From contig NC_092568.1 of assembly GCF_037975245.1 (NCBI RefSeq), positions 31,013,501-31,077,500 of the forward strand: DNA of 64,000 nt, in the 5' to 3' direction. The DNA comes from Apostichopus japonicus. Taxonomy: Eukaryota; Echinodermata; Holothuroidea; Aspidochirotida; Stichopodidae. The notes under the pieces were generated by a model, which searched no databases, had not been told where the DNA came from, and worked only from the letters and a program-made list of their open reading frames with translations. A program made the position numbers and the translations under genes. Within the stretch, counting starts at the first letter, position 1. Each line of letters starts with the position of its first letter. Shown one piece after another: positions 11,838-23,898 of the stretch.

Positions 11838-12838
11838 ACTATATATATTTAAATCATGTATGTATTAAAACCATACATGTACTTAAAACATGTATTTAAA
11901 CCATACTTGTACTTAAACCATACTTGTATTTAAACCATACTTGTATTTAAACAAATACATGTATTAAAACCATGTATTAACATAACATGCATTTAAACCA
12001 TATATATTAATCATAAATGTATTCAAATCATGTATTTCAACCATACATGTATTTAAATCATGTATTGAAAACCATACATGTATTAAACCAATACATGTAT
12101 TTAAACCATGTAATTAAACCAAACATGTATTTAAACCTTACATGTATGTATTTAAACCATACATGTAATTAAACCACACATGTATTTAAACCATATAAAC
12201 ATGTATTAAAACCATGTTTTAAGACCATACATGTATTTTTACCATACATGTATATAAACCATGTATTAAAACCATACATGTACTTAAACCATACATATAT
12301 TTAAACCATACATATATTTAAACCATGTAATAAAACAATATGTATGTAAACCATACATGCATTTAAACCATATATCAGAAATGTATTCAAATCATGTATT
12401 TCAACCATACACATTTAAATTATGTATTAATATCATACATATATTTACATCATGTATTAAAACCATACATGTATTTAAACCATACATATATTTAAACCAT
12501 ACATGTATTTAAACCATACATGTATTTAAACCATTCATGTATTTTACCATACATGTAATTCAACCATACATGTAATTAAATCATACATGTTCTGAAACCA
12601 TACATGTATTTAAACCATACATGTATTTAAACCGTTAATGTATTTTACCATACATGTAATTCAACCATACATGTAATTAAACCATACATGTACTTAAACC
12701 ATACATGTAATTAAACCATACATGTATTTAAACCATACATGTAATTAAACCATACATGTATTTAAACCATACATGTATTTAAACCATACATGTATTTAAA
12801 CCATACATGTACTTAAACCATACATGTATTTAAACCAT
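11838..12838. repeat. Minisatellite array, 17-bp unit, ~59 copies
   Basis: The unit is CCATACATGTATTTAAA, containing the self-complementary words ACATGT and TTTAAA. The right part (about 12480-12838) is nearly homogeneous. The left part (11838-12450) has many units with deletions or substitutions (CATACTTG, CATGTATTAAAACC, CATATATTTAAA). Stops occur in every frame, so it is non-coding. The short palindromes could let the array fold into serial hairpins. Confidence 0.95.
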
Positions 12839-13977
12839 CCTTCAAACTATATCTTTACAAGTCCTTAGTCAACTACTTTTATCATTTCCATAAATTGTTC
12901 ATATTTTCTGCACAGTGTTCTAAGCTGTATTTGATACTCAAAGCTATCCTGCAAGATGTTATCATATTATTATTCATACAGATTGGTAATAACTGTTGAC
13001 TGCCAATTAACTATGGTTAGGTTTGGAACCTTGCCCATTGTTTCAACTGCATGCACACTTCCATTGTCATAACAAACTGATAAGTTTTGTATCAACACAC
13101 GCAGTAACTTAACTATACGCATATAGGTATCTTGAATTTGAATATGTTGAAACTATATATTATTAGCAAAGAAAGATAGCAATAGAGATAAGAATTAAGT
13201 AATTAAAGCAATAAATATAGATCCCTGGTATTCTATATGGATGGAAATAACACTGGCTTTAAGCATTCATGCATACTAACCTAGTAATTAATTTCATAAA
13301 TCTGAGGTCGTTGCAAATAGAGCATTTACTACACCTTGTATATATATATTAATATAGAGTTGACCTCTTCACCTACAAATCTGTGAACTTCTCAAAATTG
13401 ACTGGCCTAAACTTGAACTCATGAACCAACCTTGCCTCCTACTCCTAGAGTCTGAAGCTTCTCAGTGTCAAGGCAAGGTGTGTTACCACAAAAGTAGGTT
13501 TCCTTTCACTCTTTTTTTCACTTGTTTTTTCTACACTCTGTTTGTTCTAATTGCAGAAATGTGAACCCATAGGTTTAGCTAGGTTAAAAAATTATTTTAT
13601 CCATCAAAGCTAATTATTGCAGCTCTGCCTGCTGCTAGGCAAGACAGACAAGAGCAAAGTAAAGGATGGAAAACTGATCTGTGTGAAATGAGCTTGACCT
13701 AAGATCTCACACTGACCTCTCTTCACCTCACTTTAAGGACAAGGTTACATTTGTTCACTTGGGTGATAATGGTATATGCTGATGTTTCATACCACACAGT
13801 GGCATAGTATATATATTATTTTTACTAGCTGGACTAAGCCTATACCATTATCATGAGGGGGACTGTTAGGTGAGGGTGAGCCAGTGTGTGTGTGTGTGTG
13901 TGGAGTGTGAGTGTTTATTTTGAAGATTACAGTTAACAATGAAAGAGCCACCTACTATACCACACATAGTTGTTTAC
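12839..13977. other. No gene seen; contains a (TG)n run
   Basis: AT-rich with a (GT)n microsatellite at 13884-13902. A short plus-strand open stretch after TTATTGCAG at about 13621 lacks a convincing donor and is not called. Confidence 0.5.
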
Positions 13978-14197
13978 CTGGTCAGCTGGGTTACTCCAAG
14001 CATGAAGGTAAAAACAGCTCCATGCTCCAAGTAAATAGGAACTGACTGAAAGTGGTAGATGTTGTGGAATAAATTTTTTTTAAAGTTGCTACTTTTCAGG
14101 TCTTCATTCTTCATGATATGGGATGTCCATTTTCCTTCATCTTTCAAGTAGCTAATTGCATTTGGTTTGTAACTGGCCAAGTATGAAGCCAATGATA
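13978..14197 (-). CDS. Candidate internal exon (220 bp, 72 full codons)
   Basis: On the minus strand the acceptor TTTTTAATATTTCAG is followed by two bases, 72 open codons and two bases, ending at the donor ACCAG|GTAAAC. The translation begins SLASYLASYKPNAISYLKDE and ends YLEHGAVFTFMLGVTQLT, with a charged middle and a hydrophobic end. This is the only frame open throughout, and it closes at a TAA inside the donor. A weaker option keeps only the last 68 bases, using a second acceptor (TACCACTTTCAG) at 14046. I recognise no family. Frames of this length are common by chance here, so the splice-site pair carries most of the weight. Confidence 0.3.
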
Positions 14198-15295
14198 CTG
14201 AAATATTAAAAACCTATAGAGACATCCTGCCCTGATCCTCCTCCCCCCCCCCCTTAAACAGAGGTTAATTAACACTAATACACACATTTAATTTGTTTCC
14301 CCAGTATTTCCATATCCTGATCCAGATCCAGATTTTCTTGATAATCAATGTTAATCACAACGTAAACAAGCAAGTTGAGAATGTTTTTCAAATGTTTACT
14401 TCACTGAAAAGAAGTGTCAAGTTGACTTACTCTAGCTAATTATCAACTTTGTTGTGGACTCTTTGTATCAAGTAATTAATATTAAATCAGTCAACCAAAG
14501 TTGATTTCTAAGATCTTTGTTTACCATAAATTAACAAAGCATGATCTTTAAACTATACTCCAAGGTTTTGTTAGCCAACCAGAGAGAGGCTTTGACAACC
14601 AAATATGAAGGCAAGGTTGTCCGAAGGGCAACCTTAAAATGTTCTTCAAAATGAGCCCTTTAAGGTGGCATACACATAATACCAAATACAATGTGTGTCA
14701 CTTGCCTCTCCCATGCATGTCCAAGCTTTACCACACTTATCCTGGAGAACCAAACTCCGCCATCCTTAAATCTTTTCTCCTCTATTTTATTAATTTTTTT
14801 TAGTGAAAAGATGTTCTGAACAGTATTTTACTGGTATGTTATTATTTGGGTGAAGTTTATAGGTTAAGAAGTAAAGTATGTCTCTCCTTGCATTTAATTT
14901 GTACAATTGTAAAGTGTTTATTAAGTTTAATACCATCTTTGAGATGAATTAAGGCAGGCGTTTACTAAACACACAGACATGGACATAGTACTATACCAGA
15001 ATAGCAGGATTAATGTGTAGATTCCTTAAGCCTTTAATTCTGATCAACAAGGTAAATCAACAAAGAATGCAACCTATTTCAGTCAAGTTTTGTTAAATCT
15101 CAAAAATGACTACCTTAATACCACTCCTACATGTAAATGATTCCAGATCAGAATGTTTAACCATGCCGATTAAAGTGTCAGTGTTACATATATAGAGGGT
15201 ATATCTGCAGCTATTTATCTGTACTAGATGTATTATGATTAAGAGTTTTACTCAGCTTAATAATTACAGATACAAAATAAATACACTTTTCTTCA
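14198..15295. other. No gene seen; intronic or intergenic
   Basis: AT-rich, with a C11 run at 14243-14253. No splice-bounded frame worth calling and no transposon signature. Confidence 0.5.
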
Positions 15296-15445
15296 ATCTT
15301 GCTTTCTTTCTTGCTCGCTTTCATTTTATCTTTTCCTTCCTTCCTTCTTTCTTTTTCTTTCCCTCTTTCTTTCTTTGTTTTTTTTTATCTCTGTTTTATT
15401 CTTTCTTACTTTGTTTTTGTCTTTCTGTCTTTTCCATCTTGGTAG
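15296..15445 (+). repeat. Pyrimidine (CTTT/CCTT)-rich tract
   Basis: TCTTTCTTTC and CCTTCCTTCC words fill about 150 bases of the plus strand. The overlapping 73-codon frame is Phe/Leu/Ser-rich low-complexity sequence only. Confidence 0.7.
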
Positions 15446-17433
15446 AGATTTGTTAATGAACTTACACTATTTCTTTCTCAATTTATGACAGAGTTGAAGG
15501 TGACTCTATCTCTCAGTTTCTGGCTATAAACAACGTTATGAACCAAATATGTTAAGCAGTTGAAGGACAGTCAACTGAGCAAGATTTCAACTTTCACTGT
15601 ATACTGAATGTTTCTTTATCAAATATGTTTGACCACTTTCATTTCACATCCTTGATAAAAGTAGTCTACTGACTGTGGACTGAGAACAGCCACATCCACC
15701 ATTGACTGAAGAACTGAAAAACTGGATTTGAAAACGTCATAAATATATGGCGGTGTTTAATGGTCGTTTATACATTTAATGGCATATTGTAATGCTTTGA
15801 GGTATTAGTTAGGTAAACCTGCTCCATGAAACCATAAAATAAAAAGCAACTTAATTTAAACAATTCTAGAAATGAAGGCTGGTTCAAATACAAAATGAGA
15901 TATGAACTATGTCCTACCTACGAAAAGGACTTATGTACAGCAGATGACACAACTCAGAATGCAAAAAGTTGCTTTTGAAAATGTTAGCACAACTAAAATA
16001 TATCTGCCTGCAAGAAGAATAGCACACACTTTAGCAAACAGTGTGTGAAATACACAGGTTTAAAGTTCGCATTCCACTTTAAGCTTACTCTTCATTGTTT
16101 CACTAAATTGTTTTCCTCCAAATGCAGAATAAATTTCATTAAACTTGTAGGACAAGATATTAAAAGCTAAGCATGATTTGTTTTACATTCTCTTTAAATG
16201 CTTTGACAGACGGATGAACCCACTTTACTTTTTCGCTGCAAATTTTCTACAATTATTCCTGTCTGCTAACCACTTTTTTGCTATTTTTTTCTTCCTTTTT
16301 TATCTTTCCTAATTTAATTTTCCTCCTCATTTTCCGGATTGCCTCCTCCTTCCTTCTCAAACCTGTAAATGACGGCTGATCCATCCAAACATATTCAGTT
16401 TCTTCCACGAAATTGTTTTATGGTTTCATTTCTGTTTCATACATTATTGTATAACGTAGTAAATAATAAATGTACAGACTCTTCTAATTAAAAGTATATA
16501 TATATCTTTGAGTTACAAAGAACTAATTATAACCAGACATGGTAATTATTTACCTCAACAAATACGCACAAAAAAAAAGGGCAGCTAGACAACATCAGAG
16601 ATAAATATAAACATATATATATATATATCTATACATCTACATATGTATATAAACCTATGGTGGGGAATCAGTTAATAATTAAAAAGAGATTAAAACATTT
16701 TCTTAATGAATAAAAATCCCTTGAACTTGTGAACTTGTGTTGACCTGAATGCTCTTAACTTGACCCAAATGTGTCCTTTGGTTAACCTTTGTGAACTTGA
16801 AGTCACCTTAAATGGATGTCACTCCTAAAGAAGTGAAGGTGAGGGCAGAGGATCAAACGTGATGGGTTATTTGGGGGAGGAATCAAGATTTTTCTAGCTC
16901 AACTGTTATTGAACACTACAGTTAAGAGAAACCACTGTGAAGGATAAACGTGAATAATAATATAATAGTACAGAGAAAAAAAGAAAAAAGAAAAAAACCT
17001 TATGTTGAGAACCTAATCAATACTAGTTGACCGAATGACTTTGGCATTGGCCATCTGACCTGACTGTGAAAGTTATTCTTTTGTCATATCGGGTTAGGGG
17101 ATCTGTGAGGATGTGTGGTTTACGGTGAGAAAGGATAATCAATAATAGAATAAAGAAAGGACAATATCTTTTGTTAACACACCCATTGAGATTAATGACG
17201 CAGGAACAAAGGACAGAGAGAGTGAGAGAGAGTTGGAGACTTGTTAGGAACACAAATGTATGTTAACTGAGTTAAAATGCCTGCAAAGGATTTTATCATT
17301 ATCATGTACCTTAAAACTTACTATAAAGATCAAGATAAACATCTATTTATCAGGATAAAATGTACTAGTTGCCAAATTACAAGGCTTCTATATCTAGTAC
17401 CTCCAAAAAGCAGGGCTGTGGTTACAGTGTTTG
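15446..17433. other. No gene seen; AT microsatellites
   Basis: AT runs at 16492-16503 and 16613-16628. A minus-strand acceptor (TTTTTCAGTTCTTCAG) near 15703 precedes a short open stretch (SMVDVAVLSPQS) with a mediocre donor. It is noted but not called. Confidence 0.45.
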
Positions 17434-17650
17434 TAATAATAAGCATCATAATAAATTACATTTATATAAGCGCTTTAAACAGCGTTTCAAAGCGCTTTAC
17501 AAAGTAGGAAAGAGACAAAGGAAACCAAGGAAAAAAAAGAAGAAACTAGGAATCAAACAGAAATGTTTTAAGTTGTCTCTTGAAAATACAAAGGGAGGGA
17601 GAGGGGGAGCTTGTTCCAAAGAGAAGGCGCAGCGACTGAAACATCATCTT
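17434..17650 (-). mobile_element. Retroelement 3' end, minus orientation
   Basis: AATAATAAGCATCATAATAA at 17434 is followed by 'acatttatataagcgctttaaa' and 'aaagcgctttacaaag'. After an A-rich patch comes a 'gagcttgttcca ... ggcgcagcgactgaaa' block. This is the reverse complement of an element ending in an AGCGCTTATATAAATG tail plus TTA repeats, the same tail class as 8951-9090. No intact coding frame remains. Confidence 0.5.
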
Positions 17651-18057
17651 ATGTCTCAAAAATGTGCTTGAAAATAAAATTTGTTACCATAGTTTTGGTA
17701 TGGTACTTATATGTCAATGAAAAGAGAGAGAAAAAAAAGGAGGTTTGCAAACTACATTGAATAAGTCTTTGTGGAAGTCTTGCAGATCTGAGTGCCTATC
17801 CTGTTTGGTCACTAAACAGGAATTTAATGTTCACATTTTGTTCTGCAGGTCCCCCTCCCCCCAAAAGAACCCTGTCTTTTAGAAATTCAGTCCAAAACTG
17901 ATGCAGTTAATTCAGTGAGTTCAAATGTTGTAGAATTGATTGCAGAGAACTATCTATATTGTGGAGAACTGATGAGAATTCTCATGAAGACTTAAAGGAC
18001 AAACTTATGACGAGAGTGTGAAACCGCCCACCCCCCCTCACCCCTATCAAAACTTAC
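17651..18057. other. No gene seen
   Basis: AT-rich with C-rich words at 17850-17862 and 18025-18043. Nothing else recognised. Confidence 0.5.
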
Positions 18058-18096
18058 AGATTTGGGTGTTTGTAAATGATCAGGCCTATAGCCAGA
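18058..18096 (-). CDS. Candidate micro-exon (39 bp) with strong splice sites
   Basis: On the minus strand a long pyrimidine run ending CCCCTGTGTCTCAG is followed by 39 bases and a near-consensus donor (TCT|GTAAGT). In the phase that follows from 18526-18672 the exon reads LAIGLIIYKHPN, a short hydrophobic segment. In phase 0 it would read SGYRPDHLQTPKS. The splice-site pair is among the best in the window. Thirty-nine bases are too few to identify anything. Confidence 0.28.
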
Positions 18097-18525
18097 CTGA
18101 GACACAGGGGAGGGGAAAGGGAAGGAGCTGTACCTTAGTATATACCTCAACTTGAAAGTGCAACTTCACATTCCAATCCTGAAATCATTTTAGAGGACAA
18201 GATATTTATGGGACAATGTTAGACTATTTACACTTAAATCCTTCATCACAAGACAATATTTCATTTATTATATATTAAGTTGAAAGACTTCCATCCTTTT
18301 CCATTAAAACAACCTAATTTTCAGATTAAACTTTTTCCCCGCTAATACTAATAATTGGCTCTTTCTTTGTGACAACCTTCTAGACTTTCCCTTCCAAATT
18401 TTTTGTCTCATTTTCTGTCCATCGATATTTTAAATCTTGTTATCGATATTAGATCATAATGATGATGAAGCAATCACCGTCATTAAAAATACAGTTTTTC
18501 TTCTTTTTTCAGTCGGTATTATTAC

Positions 18526-18672
18526 TCACTACGGTTGAAACAGTCAGCTAAAGACTGGGTGAAGTACCAGCATATTCTTAAAAGACAGGGGTCTGATGTC
18601 ACCATGAAGGGGTCACTAACACAATTCCTTAGGGTATAATAGGGACAAGGATGTAGCAGGCCAACTTCAAGA
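18526..18672 (-). CDS. Candidate internal exon (147 bp), Cys-rich
   Basis: On the minus strand an acceptor (GCTGACCTCCATGACAG) is followed by one base, 48 codons and two bases, ending at GTGA|GTAATA. The translation starts LEVGLLHPCPYYTLRNCVSD and ends near WYFTQSLADCFNRS, with five cysteines. An alternative donor lies 7 bases earlier (AACC|GTAGTG). With the GTAATA donor the exon joins in phase to 18058-18096 across an intron of 429 bases. The stretch has higher GC than its surroundings. I know no family that matches, and a chance frame remains possible. Confidence 0.28.
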
Positions 18673-20772
18673 CTGTCATGGAGGTCAGCAAAGGTTTTCA
18701 GCAGGTTCATCCAGGACAAAAAACCAGATCAAGCAGAGCACAAAAGAGGACACTCGGTAATCTTATCCAGCTAACTACATGGAATAGTAGGTCACTATAT
18801 ACTGCCTGAACAAAGACTGCAGACATGTCATAAAAGCTATGACTGAGAAATCCAACTGACTCACTATAAGACATGTCCTATATTCACTCCGTTAAGAAAA
18901 CATGCCAGTTTTTACTTTACCAGAGTCTTTCATGATTCAGTTTCCATGAAAATTGAATCATGTGGTTTTATTAATTTAAGCTGCAGTACCACAATTGCTG
19001 AGCAGTGTTGCTATCTTTATCTTGGTGTGTTACTTGTGAAACACTTGAATTTACCTATACTGGAATATGGTATGGTCCAACACATATATGCATTTGGAAA
19101 AATAAAAAAAGGAACAGAAAAAAAAGAAGAAAATTTTCACAGTAATGGATTTCCTACCCCCTCCCCCCCTCTTATAGTTGGTATTCATGTGATGTCATGT
19201 TAAATGGACTTTCTGAATGTTCTTTGAGGTAATTTTTTTTTTTTTGGGGGGGGGGGGAAATCAGGAAAAAAGAAAAAGAGGAACCAACATGTAGAGTAGG
19301 TTCATAAAATTGGGGTATTTAGATATAAATCTCCACTGGTTAAGTAGGGCGAAGGGATTAACTCTTTTGATCATATCCTGAACAATTCTCAGAAGCCATA
19401 TCCTGTTTAAGGACCATTGCTGCCAATAGTTGAATGTCAAGAACCTCATAGAACTTGCAACCTTTCAAGAATTAATATTTTTGCAAATATTTGGATAGTC
19501 CTATGGTTTCCTGTCTAACAGGAAATTTTCTCAAAATCGAAACATTTGTTGAAACCCCGCAAAGTAACGAGGACTTTCGTTAGACTAGTTTAATTGAACT
19601 TGAGGTTCCCGTAGGACGGTTCATGACATTTCTCAAACACGAATGGAAAGAGACAATGAACTTATATAACTTTAAGGAAGGGCATTGGTGCAAAATGAAT
19701 TCTGATGTGTTATATAGACCCCTAGTAAAAAGCAAAACATGTTGCCTTAATTGAAGTCACATCATTAAAGGTGGTTGTCTTTTAACGAGCCTCACGACAG
19801 GATTTACAATCACTAGCTTCGTTTAAAGAAAAAAAAAGTGTTCTTCCCTAAGGTAGGTTTGCAACACATTGAACTTTATACACACATATATGTCTGATAG
19901 GCTTGGGCGTGACACATGTCTTGGTAGAACCTATAAAACATGTATGTATTAATACTTCTAGAGCTATATTAATGACTGTCACAGATATAGGAATTGATGG
20001 CTGGTATATAGGTTTGGGATGATGCTTTAGAGTTTTCAAATATATATAGCATATATATGTATTAAGGATGAGTTATTCCCAAATGTTTAATACTTGGCAG
20101 TATTAGCTGTGATCATATGACATGAAGCGAATATTTATAACAAATCCATTCGGTAATATGAAATTGAACACTTGATATGAGATATCTACTGCTGTAAAAT
20201 ATAGAATGGTTTATGAGTCAATCGTTAATCTGTCAGATTACAAGCGTTATGGTGGACATGTTTGTTCTATTGGCAGACCCACAGACTTGCCGGGATTAAT
20301 TAACGTAAATGGACATTACGGTGTATATCATTATACGAAAACACCATCTTGTAAACACTCGGGATATAGGTGTATTTCAAAATAGTAATTCATCAAATTG
20401 AGACGCACTCCTCGATTTTTCCATCAACTTAATGAATTCATGCTGTGGTTAATGTTACAGTAGTTTATGAACTTCTCAACATTTTGTCACCCAGACTCTT
20501 GGCTCATATCAAAATATATGATATCTTTCAACAAGTCACCATTAAAATAGTCAATATTTTCAACTATTACTTCAATATTGTAAATAACACTTAAACTGTA
20601 TAGTCAAACTGATCAATAGAGACTAAGTCATCATGGGATTATAGCGTCACATCAACAAAAAAAAAGCACAGAATTTTATAAAAACTCAACCAAACAAGGT
20701 ACCGAAAAGATAACTTAAGGCACAAATAAATTTTGATATGTTTTGTGGACTGTCAAAAAAAAGAAATGCTCT
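18673..20772. other. No gene seen; T13/G12 homopolymer junction
   Basis: A T13 run abuts a G12 run at 19233-19257. Overlapping open frames at 19260-19480 (minus) lack good donors and are not called. The rest is AT-rich and featureless. Confidence 0.45.
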
Positions 20773-20930
20773 CAGTCCAGGTTGTACTCTATAACCTCTT
20801 TTAATTTTTGAGAAATGACCGTTTAAACTTCTGAGGTTCATCAATTAAAGTGACTGGACTATAAAGTCTACCAAACAGACCATTAGGTCACTTCCTCAGA
20901 TGTATAAATTAATACTGAAGAGAAAAAAAA
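20773..20930 (+). repeat. Dispersed repeat, internally deleted copy
   Basis: CAGTCCAGGTTGTACTCTATA followed by GAGAAATGACCGTTTAAA matches 47063-47119. Immediately after, 'ctgaggttcatcaattaaag ... cagaccattag' matches 47461-47520. The roughly 340 bases that separate these two blocks in the 47-kb copy are missing here. The break falls at TTTAAA, which is present at both deletion edges of the longer copy. Confidence 0.6.
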
Positions 20931-21796
20931 AACATAGGACTTGTTTGACCTCAAATGACATATCATGTTTATAATATTACAAATATATCAAGGACAAATG
21001 TTGTTGGCATAAGTCATCGAATGATTCTACATTTTTTATACGAAATTAGAAGAAGATTTCTTGGTTGAATTATCAGAAATTATACAACAATGGATTAAAA
21101 TTAAACATCGACGCCTGCTCTGTGGAGCGGAGGTCATCATCAATTTAGCGTTTAAAGGAACATTCCATAGATATAGCATATTTTCAGGGTGATTATAAAC
21201 CAGAACAATCAAAGAAACATTTACTTAGCACTAAATAATTTTCCTTATTTTCTTAGACTATAACAGATTGACTAAACTTCTTTTCAAAGTCATATTTCAA
21301 TGCTTAACATAACCATCAAATATTAACCATTAAATATTAAAATCTGATTCAGTCTTACTTGACTCAGAGTGCCTTGCTATTGTGTCAAGGAAGTTCATTG
21401 TTTGGTTCGGATGCAGTCAAGAAGGCTACATACAGTCTTTTGTTAATGTGACAAAGAGCTAAATTTAGGGAATCCCTGGATTTGAAAAAAAAGCAATCAA
21501 TTATTTTCATATTGCATTATGCATAGAAGAAATATGTCTATTAATTGTAACAACAAGTTGTGGTAAAATTGTCTATATTAATAATGATTTTTCTTTCAAC
21601 ATGCAGATCTGATATTAATATATGGATATTTTGCTTGGATTTGTTGTCTTTGCAACAATTAAAATTAAACCAACATCCGTTATGCTTTTTCTCATTTGTT
21701 TCAATGGAGTTAGCTGTCTTCAAAAAGACTGAATATTTGATATGATTCCTTCAACTTTGACAGCCAATTGTATATTTGGTCTTCATGTCTCAGCAT
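20931..21796. other. No gene seen
   Basis: AT-rich. Two 60-codon antisense frames over 21541-21745 overlap each other and look like chance. Confidence 0.5.
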
Positions 21797-21829
21797 CAGG
21801 GACTTGTTACCCATGTAAACAGCTCCCTG
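21797..21829. repeat. Imperfect CAGGGA...TCCCTG hairpin (33 bp)
   Basis: CAGGGACTTGTTA pairs with AAACAGCTCCCTG in reverse complement at 10 of 13 positions, with a short loop between. The ends match those of the perfect hairpin at 1946-1982. GTCTCA occurs on both sides but is offset by four bases on the left, so it is not a clean target duplication. Confidence 0.4.
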
Positions 21830-23290
21830 GTCTCATTAACAAATCAAAAATCAAGTGAGCATATACGCATTCCCTGAGGGTATCAATCAAAATGCACCCA
21901 AACACATTTTCACAATTGCTTCCCTTTCCACCATTAATGTCAATTACCTAGAATTAATTTATGTCAACAGCTCAGCACTGTTTATCAACATGGGTGAAGT
22001 CTCCATAAACCATCAATAAACAGTGCAAACAGTGATTAACTAATTAACTGGGATTTAACAAACCAAAAACTTTAAAAGCTAAGATGTTGTACCCCCGTTG
22101 ACAAATTTAGCAACAAACTTTTAAGCAACTCTAGTGTAGCTACGTTGAATTAATACACAACAGTTTATTTATGTAAAAATAGTTTCAACTTTCAAGTAAT
22201 AAAGCCATTGTAAAGTTGAAAGAAATAATCCCGTCCATTTTGCTCTGGAAGCAGCTAGTGCACAGTAAACCGATCACGATCTATGATTCGAGATGTGATC
22301 TCTTGATTTCTTAATCAAACTGAAGGATGCTACATATATACAGCCAAACATCATCACATTTGTTGACGATACATGAGAAATGAGACAAGAGACATTTTGC
22401 CCCTTTGTAACCACTCTTTTACAGTTGTTATAAATGTATCTCAAGGCAACTGGAGGAGTCATGACATAGGAGTTATATTGTTGCTATTAAACTATACCAA
22501 CAGAAATACAGATCAGGTTATGCACCTTTTGTGGAAAAGTGTCCTAATTCATAACATGTTTTTGAACTACCAAAAGTGCATATAACTGATCATGACGGGT
22601 CACGATGTGCCCTAGTTTTTTCACCACCTTTTCTGACCTTTTTGCAGTTCCTTCTGATTTTTTCACAATCAGAGAAGAGGTGTATGTATGCATACAAATA
22701 TACATACAAACGAATCATATAAGGATCAAAATATTGAAGGGGGAGGGAGGGAGGGAGGAGGGTGGCAAGGATCACATATTGTCTTCCTTCAACACTGAAA
22801 AAATATTCATGAAACTCATGAATGATAAATGATGTGACAGTTTGAACAAGACCTTTAATATGAAATCTATATGCAAGGGCACCCATAAAACAAAAACATG
22901 ATGCAAATTGATTTATTCTCCCTATGACATGCAATGGAAGAGTCCTTATATGTTATCCTTTAATTAAATGTTGCTTCAAATGATACGCTATAACAGTTGT
23001 GATTCATGTATACACTTTATTTCACAAGAGGGAAAATGGACGGGAGTGTGTGAATATGGGAAGAAGGGGGGGGGGGAAAGGGGGGAGGATGGGAATAAGG
23101 ATGGGAGGTGAAGGGTAACTGATGGGCATCGAAAGAAAGGGAAGAGAAATGGAAAGAACTAGGAAAAGGAGGCAAAGAAGAGTGCCAAGAATGATTTAGC
23201 ATTTGTTTTCAGCCCTCAAGTCCCCCCGCAATCAAATATTTTGACTTAATTTTTTAAATTATCAAAGCAACATATATTCAGCGCAATAAC
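21830..23290. other. No gene seen; G-rich run
   Basis: GGGAGGGAGGGAGGG at 22739-22757 and a G11 run at 23066-23076 stand out. The 114-codon minus frame over 22590-22934 has no family resemblance and no splice support. Confidence 0.45.
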
Positions 23291-23898
23291 AGCAATAAAA
23301 GCAGATAACTCTAGGAAGCATTCATTTCGGCAGCACTAATGAACTGTAAGATGTAGGGCACTTTTGACAATGGTTACTACCAAAAATAAAAAAAACAAAA
23401 GGCAAGCATGGTGCAAAAAAGAACATTGGCAATAACAGAATTCAGCTCAACACATGTCGCAGTAATGTAGGTCATGTCCGCCAGCAAGCACGAAAGACCT
23501 CAAATTTGAAATGGTTTCTTTGACTCGTTCCATATAACACTGCTTTAGTCATTATCAACCTAATTTCCATTTGAAAATTAAGAATTTTTTAATACCAAAG
23601 TGTAAATCGATGGCATAGATTTCACGTTTGACCAAGATCATGGCATATCTCAGCTTGGGGTCAGCTTGACCTCGTTCTTCCCCTCAGAGTTCACTGTAGC
23701 AGTTTTCTTTTTTGTTGTTAATTTGAGATGTCTGTGGTGGAACAATAAGGTCTCTTTTGTTTGCCCCTACACTAGATCTATTCTTGAATCTTCAAAAGCA
23801 CATATCAAAAGACTTCTTGCATTATGACAAATTTAGGGTACAAGGTAAAAAAGGGCAATAGAAGTACATGTTACCTGTAAGCTGTAACCTTATTTAAC
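23291..23898. repeat. Direct duplication, copy 1 (~0.6 kb)
   Basis: From AGCAATAAAAGCAGATAACT to CTGTAACCTTATTTAAC, this segment matches 25678-26294 with scattered substitutions and small indels, mostly in A-rich runs. On the minus strand both copies keep an acceptor-like CTGCTACAG followed by a short frame ending in SEGKNEV-K and TPS before a TGA. That could be a shared terminal exon or simply inherited sequence. Confidence 0.85.

Noticed and set aside
11838-12838. CRISPR-like regular array
   Set aside because: Units are contiguous 17-mers without unique spacers, and the rest of the window is eukaryotic. It is a minisatellite.
19260-19480. Two overlapping minus-strand frames, one reading EVLDIQLLAAMVLKQDMAS
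   Set aside because: Each looks protein-like, which shows how easily chance frames do so. No good donor for either.
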